From Candidatus Centipeda massiliensis (lineage in GTDB: Bacteria; Bacillota; Negativicutes; Selenomonadales; Selenomonadaceae): DNA of 64,000 nucleotides. Within the stretch, counting starts at the first letter, position 1. Each line of letters starts with the position of its first letter. The DNA lies in the NCBI RefSeq assembly GCF_900290285.1, contig NZ_LT985754.1:903364-967363 (forward strand). The letters are read 5' to 3'. Below the pieces are notes generated by a model, which searched no databases, was not told the DNA's origin, and worked only from the letters and a program-made list of their open reading frames with translations. Positions 8,110 to 16,152 of this stretch are shown here, one piece after another. The position numbers and the translations under genes are program-made.

Positions 8110-9645
8110 ATTCTTACGGAATTACTAGCGGTAATTATTGCTGTTGCCGTCGGTGCCGCTGCGGGCTATGTTGCGCGCAAACGCACGGCGGAGGCTCAGA
8201 TAGGATCAGCCGAGAACGAAGCAAAGCGCATTGTCGAGGAGGCCGAAAAGAAGGCGGAGACAAAGCAGAAGGAAGTTCTGCTGGAGGCGAAGGAGGAGAT
8301 TCAGCGTCAGCGGCAGGATTTTGAGCGGGATACAAAGGAGCGCCGCAGTGAACTGCAGCGCCTGGAACGCCGTACGATTCAAAAGGAGGAAAATCTCGAC
8401 CGCAAGCTTGAATCCATCGAGAAGAAGGAGGAGGGGCTTGCACGCAAGGAGGCGCGAATCGACAAGACACAGGCCGAGGTCACAGCACTCTACGAGAGCC
8501 AGAAGCAGGAACTCGAACGCGTGTCGGGTCTTTCGGCAGAGGAGGCGCGGACGATTCTCATGGCAGAGGCCGAGGACGAGCTGAAACATGAGAAGGCACG
8601 CAAGATCAAGGAGTACGTCCAGCAGACGAAGGACGAGGCGGACAAGGCGGCACGCGAGATTCTGAGTGTTGCGATCCAGCGCTGCGCCGCCGATCATGTG
8701 GCGGAGACGACGGTTTCGGTCGTGGCGCTGCCGAACGATGAGATGAAGGGGCGCATCATCGGGCGTGAGGGGCGCAATATCCGTACGCTCGAAACGCTGA
8801 CGGGCATCGACCTCATCATTGACGATACGCCGGAGGCGGTCATCCTCTCCGGATTCGATCCCGTGCGCCGCGAGATTGCGCGCATCGCCCTCGAAAAGCT
8901 GATTCAGGACGGTCGCATCCACCCCGCACGCATTGAGGAGATGATCGAGAAGGCACGCCGTGAGGTCGATCAGCGCATCAAGGAGGCAGGCGAGCAGGCG
9001 ACGTTCGAGACGGGGGTGCATGGCATCCATCCAGAGCTGGTACGCCTTCTCGGACGCATGCGCTACCGGACAAGCTACGGGCAGAATGTGCTTGCACACT
9101 CCATCGAGGTTGCGCATCTCGCGGGACTCATGGCGGCAGAGCTCGAGTGTGATGTCATGCTCGCCAAGCGCGGCGGCCTCCTGCATGACATTGGCAAGGC
9201 GGTCAGCCATGAGATCGAGGGACCGCATGTGACCGTTGGAGCAGAGCTTGCACGCAAATATCGTGAGTCCAAGGAAGTCATCAATATCATCGCCAGTCAC
9301 CACGGTGACGAGGAGGCGACAACGATTGAGGCGGTGCTCGTCGCTGCGGCGGATGCCGTCTCAGCGGCACGTCCCGGGGCACGCCGTGAGAGTCTTGAAT
9401 CCTACATCAAACGGCTCAAGGCACTTGAGGAGATCGCCGAGTCGTTCGAGGGCGTAGAACGCTGCTTTGCAATTCAGGCAGGGCGCGAGATCCGCGTGAT
9501 GGTGAAGCCGGACAAGGTGGATGATGCGGGCGCAGCTGTGCTCGTGCATGACATCGTGAAAAAGATCGAGGGCGATCTTGAATATCCAGGGCAGATCAAG
9601 GCGACGGTCATTCGTGAAACGCGCGTTGTGGACTACGCCAAGTAA
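8110..9645 (+). CDS. rny: Ribonuclease Y
   Basis: RNase Y is the membrane-anchored endonuclease that starts mRNA decay in many Firmicutes. The product has an N-terminal membrane helix, a long Glu/Lys/Arg coiled coil (about residues 25-185), a KH domain with the [11 protein letters not shown] loop (about residues 205-270) and an HD phosphohydrolase domain with HSIEVAHL and [13 protein letters not shown] (about residues 325-420). An ATG at 8086 is in frame and would give 519 residues, but AGGAGGT at 8096-8102 lies inside that reading frame and points to ATT at 8110 (7 bases away, [10 protein letters not shown]). The start is therefore uncertain; the gene is not. The ymdB phosphodiesterase gene is 2.5 kb downstream. 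Confidence 0.95.
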   Translation: MLTELLAVIIAVAVGAAAGYVARKRTAEAQIGSAENEAKRIVEEAEKKAETKQKEVLLEAKEEIQRQRQDFERDTKERRSELQRLERRTIQKEENLDRKLESIEKKEEGLARKEARIDKTQAEVTALYESQKQELERVSGLSAEEARTILMAEAEDELKHEKARKIKEYVQQTKDEADKAAREILSVAIQRCAADHVAETTVSVVALPNDEMKGRIIGREGRNIRTLETLTGIDLIIDDTPEAVILSGFDPVRREIARIALEKLIQDGRIHPARIEEMIEKARREVDQRIKEAGEQATFETGVHGIHPELVRLLGRMRYRTSYGQNVLAHSIEVAHLAGLMAAELECDVMLAKRGGLLHDIGKAVSHEIEGPHVTVGAELARKYRESKEVINIIASHHGDEEATTIEAVLVAAADAVSAARPGARRESLESYIKRLKALEEIAESFEGVERCFAIQAGREIRVMVKPDKVDDAGAAVLVHDIVKKIEGDLEYPGQIKATVIRETRVVDYAK

Positions 9646-9703
9646 AGGAAGCACTGAAGAATTCAGCCGCGCCAATCTGAGGGGCTGTTTTATCAGCGAT
9701 TCC
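9646..9703 (+). repeat. Inverted pair of the dispersed 3'-end repeat
   Basis: AGGAAGCACTGA at 9646-9657 starts directly after the rny stop codon and runs into AATTCAGCCGCGCCA, matching the complement of 47641-47670. A second, diverged copy in the opposite sense (TATCAGCGATTCC, 9691-9703) makes an inverted pair. Confidence 0.6.
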
Positions 9704-9733
9704 GAAAGGCTGTGCCGTTGTGATGGATCACAT

Positions 9734-9756
9734 AAGGGGGGCATCGCCCCCCTTTT
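9734..9756 (+). terminator. Intrinsic terminator after rny
   Basis: Stem AAGGGGGGC/GCCCCCCTT with a 3-base loop (ATC) and a short T run (TTTTC). Confidence 0.8.
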
Positions 9757-9798
9757 CTAGGAATCCCTGCGCCGACAGAGATTCCGCAAGGAGGACGT

Positions 9799-11568
9799 AT
9801 GCAGCAGCTGACATACATCGTTTCCGGCAGCGCCGACGCCCAGCGCAAGGCGGAGCAGGCGAAGGAAAAACTGGAGCATATTCCACACATTGAGTCCCTG
9901 CTGATTACGATTGCAGCACCGTGCGAGATGCCGGCAGAAAAGGCTCGTTCGATCCAGTGCGCCGTGCGGGAACTGTTTCCTGCGGCGCGCATCCTGGTGT
10001 ATACCTGTGCCCTTAAAATGAGCGATATGCACCTCGATATCGATGGGATCATGCTGACCTTTTCGGCATTTGAGTCATCGCAGGTGGATTTTTTTGTTGT
10101 CAGTGGAAAAGATTCGGAAGCAAATGAGCAATTTGTAGACTTTATTGCGGCGCACCCAGATACGAAGGCCACGGCATTCTATGTGGTTGGTCTGATGGAA
10201 AAGATTGACGACCTGTTTAACGACATTTCCGTCATGGATGAGCGCATTCAGATCTTTGGCGCATTTGCCGATGCACCTGCCATGAATGCGTACGGTTATC
10301 TCATTGCGGATGGTATGGAGATGCGGTACGGTGTCCTTGCGGTTGTGTTCCGTGGGGAAAATCTGGAGGTGCTCGTCACACGCAATTTTGGCTGGAATAT
10401 GCTTGGCCGTGAAATTGTCGCGACACGCGTCGAGGACTATACGATCAAGGAACTTGACGGGGACGCGCCGATTAAAATTTATGAACGCTATTTCGGCATC
10501 AAGGACGACGGCAATTTTGGTTCGGATGCGGCACTCTTCCCGCTTTGCTTTGAGGAGGAGGACGGCTCTGTTTCGGCACGTGTTCCTCTCCGGATCAAAG
10601 AGGGGACAGGGGAACTGGTCTTTGGACTTCCCATGCAGCAGGGGACAAAGTTTCGCCTTGCCTATGGTGACCCGTACGGCATTCTCTCGAAGGCGGCAGA
10701 GAATGTACGGGCGCTGTCGGCGTTCTCACCGCAGGCGATTTTTGGAGCTGCCTGCATCGGGCACTACCTCCTGCTCGGCGATGATGTTGTGTCGGAGATG
10801 ACGCCGTGCACGGGCTTTCCGTCCTCCACGGCCTTTGTGTTCGGTGAGGTACGCCGCATAGGGAAACGGATCGCGACCGCGAATCTGAATGTCCTGCTTG
10901 TGGGGCTGAAGGAAGATCTGGGCTACGTCAAGAATACCCCTCTGCAGACGAAGCGTGTGGCGCATCTTTCCTATGACCGTAAGATGCTTGCGTTCATGTC
11001 GCACTTTATTCGCGTCTCGGAGGAGGAACTCTTTACGGCGAATCAGCGACTCACCCAGCTCGCGAGCCGTGACGCCTTGACGAATCTCCTGAACCGCCGC
11101 GCGATGGAGCGCCTTCTGAAGGCTGCGGTCACGCGCGCACAGGAAAATAAGACGCCACTCTCTGTCATCCTGATGGATATTGACCACTTCAAGGGGGTTA
11201 ATGATACCTATGGGCATGATATGGGGGACAAGGTACTGCTGACGGTCGCCAATGCGATTTCACACACGATACGCGGATCGGATGCCGGCTGCCGCTGGGG
11301 TGGGGACGAGTTCTTCGTCATTTTGGAGGGCGCAACGCTCTCCGTTGCCGGCAGGGTAGGCGAGCGGATCCGCCGTACGGTGGAGTCTTCCGAGATGCCA
11401 TTTGATCAGAATGTTACGGTGAGTATCGGTGTGGCAACCTTTGATGCGGAGAAGGACAACGAACTGCAGCTCTTTAAGAATGCCGACGAGGCGCTCTATC
11501 AGGCGAAAAAGGCAGGACGCAATGCGGTCTACGCACTCGGACTCGGGCGTGTGGAATCGTGTGAATGA
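9799..11568 (+). CDS. FIST sensor domain-diguanylate cyclase
   Basis: A 589-residue cytosolic protein. The N-terminal two thirds match the FIST_N and FIST_C sensory module (about residues 25-215 and 225-370; GSADAQRKAEQA start, IFGAFADAPA in the middle). The C-terminal GGDEF domain (about residues 420-585) has LTNLLNRRAMERLL, the metal-binding DIDHFKGVNDTYGHDMGD and an intact RWGGDEFF active site. An RGSD inhibitory-site motif stands five residues before GGDEF, so product feedback is likely. It should make c-di-GMP in response to a small ligand bound by FIST (amino acids are the proposed ligands in the family). No EAL domain is present. The ribosome site is AAGGAGG. Confidence 0.93.
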   Translation: MQQLTYIVSGSADAQRKAEQAKEKLEHIPHIESLLITIAAPCEMPAEKARSIQCAVRELFPAARILVYTCALKMSDMHLDIDGIMLTFSAFESSQVDFFVVSGKDSEANEQFVDFIAAHPDTKATAFYVVGLMEKIDDLFNDISVMDERIQIFGAFADAPAMNAYGYLIADGMEMRYGVLAVVFRGENLEVLVTRNFGWNMLGREIVATRVEDYTIKELDGDAPIKIYERYFGIKDDGNFGSDAALFPLCFEEEDGSVSARVPLRIKEGTGELVFGLPMQQGTKFRLAYGDPYGILSKAAENVRALSAFSPQAIFGAACIGHYLLLGDDVVSEMTPCTGFPSSTAFVFGEVRRIGKRIATANLNVLLVGLKEDLGYVKNTPLQTKRVAHLSYDRKMLAFMSHFIRVSEEELFTANQRLTQLASRDALTNLLNRRAMERLLKAAVTRAQENKTPLSVILMDIDHFKGVNDTYGHDMGDKVLLTVANAISHTIRGSDAGCRWGGDEFFVILEGATLSVAGRVGERIRRTVESSEMPFDQNVTVSIGVATFDAEKDNELQLFKNADEALYQAKKAGRNAVYALGLGRVESCE

Positions 11569-11582
11569 AGGGGGGATCCGCT

Positions 11583-12140
11583 GTGTTTGATTTTCTGCGC
11601 AGGCGCTTGTTCGGACGCCCTGCGGGCTCCGGACGAAGTGAGCAGGCACGTCCTGGCGTACAGCTGCTTGCCTCCGTGCTCGTCTGCTTTCCGGAGATCG
11701 AGGCGGTTTCCTACGACCCCAGGCAGGAACTTTTAACGATGGATTTCGTTGTGCGCGATGCACTTCCTTTGGCAGAGATTGAGGCTTTTGCCGCACTGCT
11801 CGCCGAGAGCATTGCGACCTATCATGCGCTTGAGGGGAGCGTCGCAAGTGCGCTGGATTTCTCCTACGAGAAACACGAAGGGCTTACGATGCTGCATCTC
11901 GCGCGCCGGATGGACGAACTCTCCGAGCGCGAGCTGAGCCTCATTGCACAGCTTCTGACGGATCGCTTTGGGGAGAAGCTGCTCATCGATCAACATGGCG
12001 CGGATGTACTCGATGCGGAATTTCGTACGATCCAACACGAGACGCTTGAGCGGATGCTGATGGCGGTGCGCGAACTCCCGCTGCGGGATCGTCTCGTCGG
12101 TATTCGTGAGCGAGACCAGGTGGTTGTTTACAATCGATGA
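11583..12140 (+). CDS. Conserved hypothetical protein
   Basis: I do not recognise a family. The product (~185 residues) has a basic N-terminal segment (FDFLRRRLFGRP), then a mixed alpha/beta body without membrane segments or obvious catalytic motifs. The start is probably GTG at 11583, after AAGGGGGGA; an ATG at 11565 would overlap the GGDEF gene by 4 bases. It is followed after 21 bases by ymdB and lies in the same unit as the GGDEF gene. Confidence 0.75.
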   Translation: MFDFLRRRLFGRPAGSGRSEQARPGVQLLASVLVCFPEIEAVSYDPRQELLTMDFVVRDALPLAEIEAFAALLAESIATYHALEGSVASALDFSYEKHEGLTMLHLARRMDELSERELSLIAQLLTDRFGEKLLIDQHGADVLDAEFRTIQHETLERMLMAVRELPLRDRLVGIRERDQVVVYNR

Positions 12141-12161
12141 GGAATATGAGGAGGAAGTGCC

Positions 12162-12944
12162 GTGCGCATCATGTTGGTCGGTGACGTTGTCGGACGTGCG
12201 GGACGCCGTGCCTTTCGCACGATGACCCCGCGTCTGCGGGCAGAGCGCAAGATCGACGTTGTCATCGTCAACGGCGAGAATGCTGCCGGTGGAAAGGGGT
12301 TCACGCGCAAGGCACTCGACGAACTCTATGAGGGCGGTGCCGACATCGTGACCTCGGGCAATCATGTCTGGGACAAGAAGGATGTCTTTGCCTTTATTGA
12401 CGATGAGCCATTTCTCGTGCGTCCCGCGAACTATCCGGAGGGGACGCCGGGGAGGGGATACTGCATCTTTCCGTTCAAGGCGGCGAACATTGCCGTACTC
12501 AATCTCTCGGGACGCTCCTTCATGCCGGCACTCGACTGCCCCTTTCAAAAGGCAGATGAAATGCTTGCGGAAATCGAGGGACAGGCGGATATCATTGTGC
12601 TGGATTTCCATGCGGAGACAACCTCGGAGAAGCTCGCCATGGGGCACTATCTGGATGGTCGTGCCGATATCGTCGTCGGTACGCATACGCACGTACAGAC
12701 TGCAGACGCGCAGATTCTGCCCGGCGGTACGGCGTACATTACGGATCTCGGCATGGTAGGTCCGCACGACTCCATTCTGGGCGTGTGTACGGAGATTGTG
12801 ATCCGGAAGTTCCGCACGGGAATGCCCGTCCGCTTTGAGATGGCGGAGGGGGCGGCGGACTATGCCGCCGTAATTGTGGACATTGATCCGGATGGACGGC
12901 GCACGGCAACGATGGAACGCGTTTTGCTGCGCGAAGAAGTCTAA
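12162..12944 (+). CDS. ymdB: YmdB family metallophosphoesterase
   Basis: YmdB of Bacillus is a 2',3'-cyclic nucleotide phosphodiesterase affecting biofilm and motility decisions. The 260-residue protein (normal length) has the metal-binding series GDVVGRAGRRA, NGENAAGGKGF, TSGNHVWDKKD, FHAETTSEK and GTHTHVQTAD. The start is GTG after GAGGAAG. In Bacillus ymdB directly follows rny; here the GGDEF gene and one hypothetical gene lie between. Confidence 0.93.
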   Translation: MRIMLVGDVVGRAGRRAFRTMTPRLRAERKIDVVIVNGENAAGGKGFTRKALDELYEGGADIVTSGNHVWDKKDVFAFIDDEPFLVRPANYPEGTPGRGYCIFPFKAANIAVLNLSGRSFMPALDCPFQKADEMLAEIEGQADIIVLDFHAETTSEKLAMGHYLDGRADIVVGTHTHVQTADAQILPGGTAYITDLGMVGPHDSILGVCTEIVIRKFRTGMPVRFEMAEGAADYAAVIVDIDPDGRRTATMERVLLREEV

Positions 12945-12958
12945 TCGAGGAGAGTGCT

Positions 12959-13789
12959 ATGCCAAGCGATTTGCATATTCATACAACCTTTTCCGACGGA
13001 AAGGATACCCCGGAGGAGATTGTGGAGGCGGCAAAGGCGGCGGGACTTCGCTACATCGCCATTACCGATCACGATACGGTGGAGGGCGTTACGGCACTCT
13101 ACGAAAGCGGGCACTACGCCTCAAGCACGCTCCGCATTATCCCCGGGGTCGGTTTCAGTGCGGGCGATGAGCAGCATGAAATCCATATTCTGGGCTATAA
13201 CATTGATCTATATGATGCGGGACTGCAGGAAAAGCTTGAAGAGATCAGTGAGGCGCGCTGGGTGCGATTCACCGAGATTGTAGAGCGCCTTCGGGGACTC
13301 GGCTATGAGATCGGCGAGACGGAGGTGCTCACAGACGAGAGGTTCTGCAAGGCGGTCGGGCGTTCCCACGTGGCGCGTGTGATGGTCAGGAAGGGCTACT
13401 TTGATTCGACCCGCGCCTGCTTCGAGCAGCTCCTAAAGCGTGGCTGTCCCGCCTATGTACCGCATTTTCAGCTGAGCAGTGAGGAGCTGATTCAGCTCAT
13501 CAAGGGAGCCGGCGGCATCCCCGTCCTCGCGAATCCCAAGGCACTTGGAGATGAAAAGCGCATTGCACGTCTGATTGCGCAGGGCATTGAGGGGATTGAG
13601 GCGTTTTACCCGACGTACGATCGTCAGGATACGCAGCATTATCTGGACGTTGCGCAGAAGGCGGGGCTTCTCGTCTCGGGAGGCTCGGACTATCGGGGGT
13701 TTGCCGGACGTGAGCCGGACGCCATCGGGAAGTTTACGATTGAAAATATCTATGCGGAAAATTTCTACCGCCCACCGCATTCCAGGTGA
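12959..13789 (+). CDS. PHP domain phosphoesterase (TrpH/RNase AM-like)
   Basis: A 276-residue PHP-fold protein with the metal ligands SDLHIHTTFSDG, AITDHDTVEG and the late SGGSDYRG motif, typical of the TrpH/YciV group. E. coli YciV (RNase AM) removes 5' nucleotides from RNA and acts on 3',5'-bisphosphates; the exact substrate here cannot be read from sequence. It starts 14 bases after ymdB with a GAGGAGAG ribosome site. Confidence 0.9.
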   Translation: MPSDLHIHTTFSDGKDTPEEIVEAAKAAGLRYIAITDHDTVEGVTALYESGHYASSTLRIIPGVGFSAGDEQHEIHILGYNIDLYDAGLQEKLEEISEARWVRFTEIVERLRGLGYEIGETEVLTDERFCKAVGRSHVARVMVRKGYFDSTRACFEQLLKRGCPAYVPHFQLSSEELIQLIKGAGGIPVLANPKALGDEKRIARLIAQGIEGIEAFYPTYDRQDTQHYLDVAQKAGLLVSGGSDYRGFAGREPDAIGKFTIENIYAENFYRPPHSR

Positions 13790-13825
13790 GTAATTGGTCG
13801 ATGAACACAGAAGAGGAGGGACACG

Positions 13826-14677
13826 ATGGACGTTATCGCCCTTGTCGGTCCGAGCGGAACCGGCAAAAGTCACCGCGCTCTTTGGGTGGCGCAGAAAAAC
13901 GGTGCGGACGCCATCATTGACGATGGTATCTTAATCAAGGATGGAAAGGTGATCGGCGGCTCCTCAGCCAAGAAGGAGAAGAATCGAATCATGGCGGTAC
14001 GCCGTGCCATCTTTGTGCTGCCTGGGCATGCCTCCGATGTGCGTCGGGCGATTGCAGAGTCGCAGCCGCGCCGCATCCTTATCCTCGGCACTTCGGAAAA
14101 CATGGTACAGAAGATCGCAAAGGCACTAAAGATCGGCCCCGTGAGCAAGATCATCCGCATTGAGGACATTGCCTCGAAGAAGGATATGGAACTCGCACAG
14201 TATCATCGGCTGCGGCGCGGTGAGCACATCATTCCTGTGCCGACCATCGAACTGAAACCCCACTTTTCAGGCTATCTGATCGATCCCATCAAGAGTTTTT
14301 TCAAGACCTCCTCATCGAAGCGGCGGCGCCTTGGGGAACGCTCCATCGTGCGACCCGTATTCAGCTATTATGGAAAACTTGTCATCGACGACTCGGTGAT
14401 CAAAAGCATCGTGCATATCGTTGCAGAAAAACTGGAGGAGGTATACCGCGTGGGCACGACCCACGTCAAGCATATCGTCAACGGCGATGACGACCTCGGG
14501 ATCATGGTGACCATCGAGATTGTCTTTGCCTATGGACACGTGATTACTGAGGCGATGGCGGAGCTGCGCAGCCGACTTCAGACGGCGATTGAACACATGA
14601 CGGGAATGGTTGTGCAAGAAATTGACATTCTCGTCAAGAGCCTGCATGTCGACAAGGCGATTGCCGAACGCGCGTAG
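13826..14677 (+). CDS. P-loop ATPase fused to an Asp23/Gls24 domain
   Basis: A 283-residue protein with a Walker A motif, GPSGTGKSHR, at residues 8-17 and a small nucleotide-binding domain (about residues 1-130). The C-terminal part (about residues 165-275) resembles the Asp23/Gls24 envelope-stress domain (SYYGKLVIDDSVIKSIVHIVAEKL, GVxxVKHIVNGDD, VxIEIVFAYG). Asp23/Gls24 proteins are usually stand-alone, so the fusion is notable. Function is unknown. It ends the ymdB-PHP unit; the flgB promoter lies just downstream. Confidence 0.8.
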   Translation: MDVIALVGPSGTGKSHRALWVAQKNGADAIIDDGILIKDGKVIGGSSAKKEKNRIMAVRRAIFVLPGHASDVRRAIAESQPRRILILGTSENMVQKIAKALKIGPVSKIIRIEDIASKKDMELAQYHRLRRGEHIIPVPTIELKPHFSGYLIDPIKSFFKTSSSKRRRLGERSIVRPVFSYYGKLVIDDSVIKSIVHIVAEKLEEVYRVGTTHVKHIVNGDDDLGIMVTIEIVFAYGHVITEAMAELRSRLQTAIEHMTGMVVQEIDILVKSLHVDKAIAERA

Positions 14678-14716
14678 GCTCGTGAACTATTTTAGATAGG
14701 CTGCCCAAAACCATTC

Positions 14717-14745
14717 TTCACTTTTTATGGAAAAAATGTTAGAAT
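14717..14745 (+). promoter_or_regulatory. Probable sigma-A promoter of the flgB operon
   Basis: TTCACT at 14717-14722, 17-base spacer, TAGAAT at 14740-14745, followed by an AT-rich leader of about 95 bases to flgB. No sigma-28 type promoter (TAAA/GCCGATAA) is seen. Early flagellar genes are usually read by the main sigma factor, which fits. Confidence 0.65.
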
Positions 14746-14845
14746 GAAAAGGATTTTTTTTAGGGATGTAGAACTAAATATATATCTGTTTTGTGTGCAG
14801 TTTTTCCTGTGCTCAAAAAATACGGGGAAAGGATTGTGACGTTTC

Positions 14846-15268
14846 ATGCTTGAGCAGCTGGTCAATACCACAACGCTTGATATCGGCAGCCGTGCACTCG
14901 CGGCGGCCTCCCTCCGGCATGAGGTACTCAGCAACAACATTGCCAACGTGAACACACCGAACTTCAAGCGGAGTCATGTCCGCTTTGAGGATTTGCTGAA
15001 ACAGGAACTCGGGTTGGGGAATGATCCTCTGATGAAGGTTGTGCGCACGCACGACCGACATTTTCCCGTCGCGTTCCGTGGGAAGGCACGCGGCGTGATC
15101 GAGCAGGACGAGAGGACGAATATGCGCCTTGACCGGAACAACGTTGATATCGACGTGGAGATGGCGGAGGTTGCAAAGAATCAGCTTTATTACAGCGCAC
15201 TGGCGACGGCGGTGGGCGGACACATCAGCAAGCTGAAGTCTGTCATCACCAGCGGACAGAGTGGCTAA
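14846..15268 (+). CDS. flgB: Flagellar basal-body rod protein FlgB
   Basis: Proximal rod subunit of the flagellar basal body, exported through the flagellar type III apparatus. The 140-residue protein has the N-terminal helix and rod signature LRHEVLSNNIANVNTPNFKRS (about residues 24-44) and the C-terminal motif VDIDVEMAEVAKNQLYYSALA. First gene of a ten-gene flagellar unit. Confidence 0.97.
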   Translation: MLEQLVNTTTLDIGSRALAAASLRHEVLSNNIANVNTPNFKRSHVRFEDLLKQELGLGNDPLMKVVRTHDRHFPVAFRGKARGVIEQDERTNMRLDRNNVDIDVEMAEVAKNQLYYSALATAVGGHISKLKSVITSGQSG

Positions 15269-15286
15269 TGAGCGGGAGGACACGAT

Positions 15287-15742
15287 ATGGGAATGTTTTT
15301 GGGAATTGATGCAGCGGCTTCCGGGCTTACGGCGGAACGGCTGCGCATGGACGTGATCTCCAACAATATTGCGAATGCCAACACGACGCGCGCACAGGGC
15401 GGCGGTGCCTATCATCGGCGCTACGTCGTCTTTCAGCCGCGCGAGAAGGGCACGGGCATCGGGTTCGAGTCCTTTCTCGCGCGTGCATCGAACCGCATGC
15501 GCCCCGGGGATGGGGTGCGTGCCGTATCCATTCAGGCAGATCGTTCGCAGGGACCATTGGTCTATGAGCCGGGGCACCCGGACGCAAATGCGGAGGGCTA
15601 TGTCGAGCGCCCCAACGTCAACATCGTTTCGGAGATGGTGGATATGATCTCAGCATCCCGCGGCTACGAGGCGAATACGACGACCATCAATGCGGCAAAG
15701 TCAATGGTGACGGCGGCACTCCGCATCGGTGGCGGGAACTGA
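15287..15742 (+). CDS. flgC: Flagellar basal-body rod protein FlgC
   Basis: Second proximal rod subunit. The 151-residue protein has the flagellar rod motif MDVISNNIANANTTR (residues 24-38) and the C-terminal NVNIVSEMVDMISASRGYEAN stretch. Normal length; 18 bases after flgB with a GGGAGGA ribosome site. Confidence 0.97.
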   Translation: MGMFLGIDAAASGLTAERLRMDVISNNIANANTTRAQGGGAYHRRYVVFQPREKGTGIGFESFLARASNRMRPGDGVRAVSIQADRSQGPLVYEPGHPDANAEGYVERPNVNIVSEMVDMISASRGYEANTTTINAAKSMVTAALRIGGGN

Positions 15743-15770
15743 TTTCTTGCGTACATTTTAAGGGAGATCA

Positions 15771-16079
15771 ATGTATATGGAAGTACAAGCACTGCAAATG
15801 ACCCCCGTAACGATGCGCGCAACGAGCCATCTCGGGGAAACCATCGAGAAAGAACCGCCCAAGAACTTTGGCACCTATCTGAAGGATGCACTCGCGGAGG
15901 TAAATCAGCTGCAGCTGAACGCGGACGAGCAGACCAAGCTGCTCGCGGCGGGCGAGGTTTCGGATGTCTCTCAGGTCGTTGTGGCCGGACAGAAGGCAGA
16001 GATCGCACTTCAGCTGACACTGCAGCTGCGCAATCGCGCCGTGGCTGCCTATCAGGAAATCATGCGGATGCAGGTGTAA
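15771..16079 (+). CDS. fliE: Flagellar hook-basal body protein FliE
   Basis: FliE links the MS ring to the proximal rod. The ~100-residue protein shows FGTYLKDALAEVNQLQLNAD and the C-terminal LTLQLRNRAVAAYQEIMRMQV, both family hallmarks. ATG codons at 15771 and 15777 are both usable with AGGGAG at 15760-15765; the first is listed. Confidence 0.95.
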   Translation: MYMEVQALQMTPVTMRATSHLGETIEKEPPKNFGTYLKDALAEVNQLQLNADEQTKLLAAGEVSDVSQVVVAGQKAEIALQLTLQLRNRAVAAYQEIMRMQV

Positions 16080-16152
16080 GCATTGCCTGCCGTTTTCGTG
16101 TGCCCCATGAGGGGGCGACGCATAACCGTGATGACTTGAAGGGAAAGAGATT

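Noticed and set aside
14678-14845. c-di-GMP riboswitch before flgB
   Set aside because: The leader has no GEMM-type conserved core; only a weak GTGCAG/CTGTGC stem is seen.
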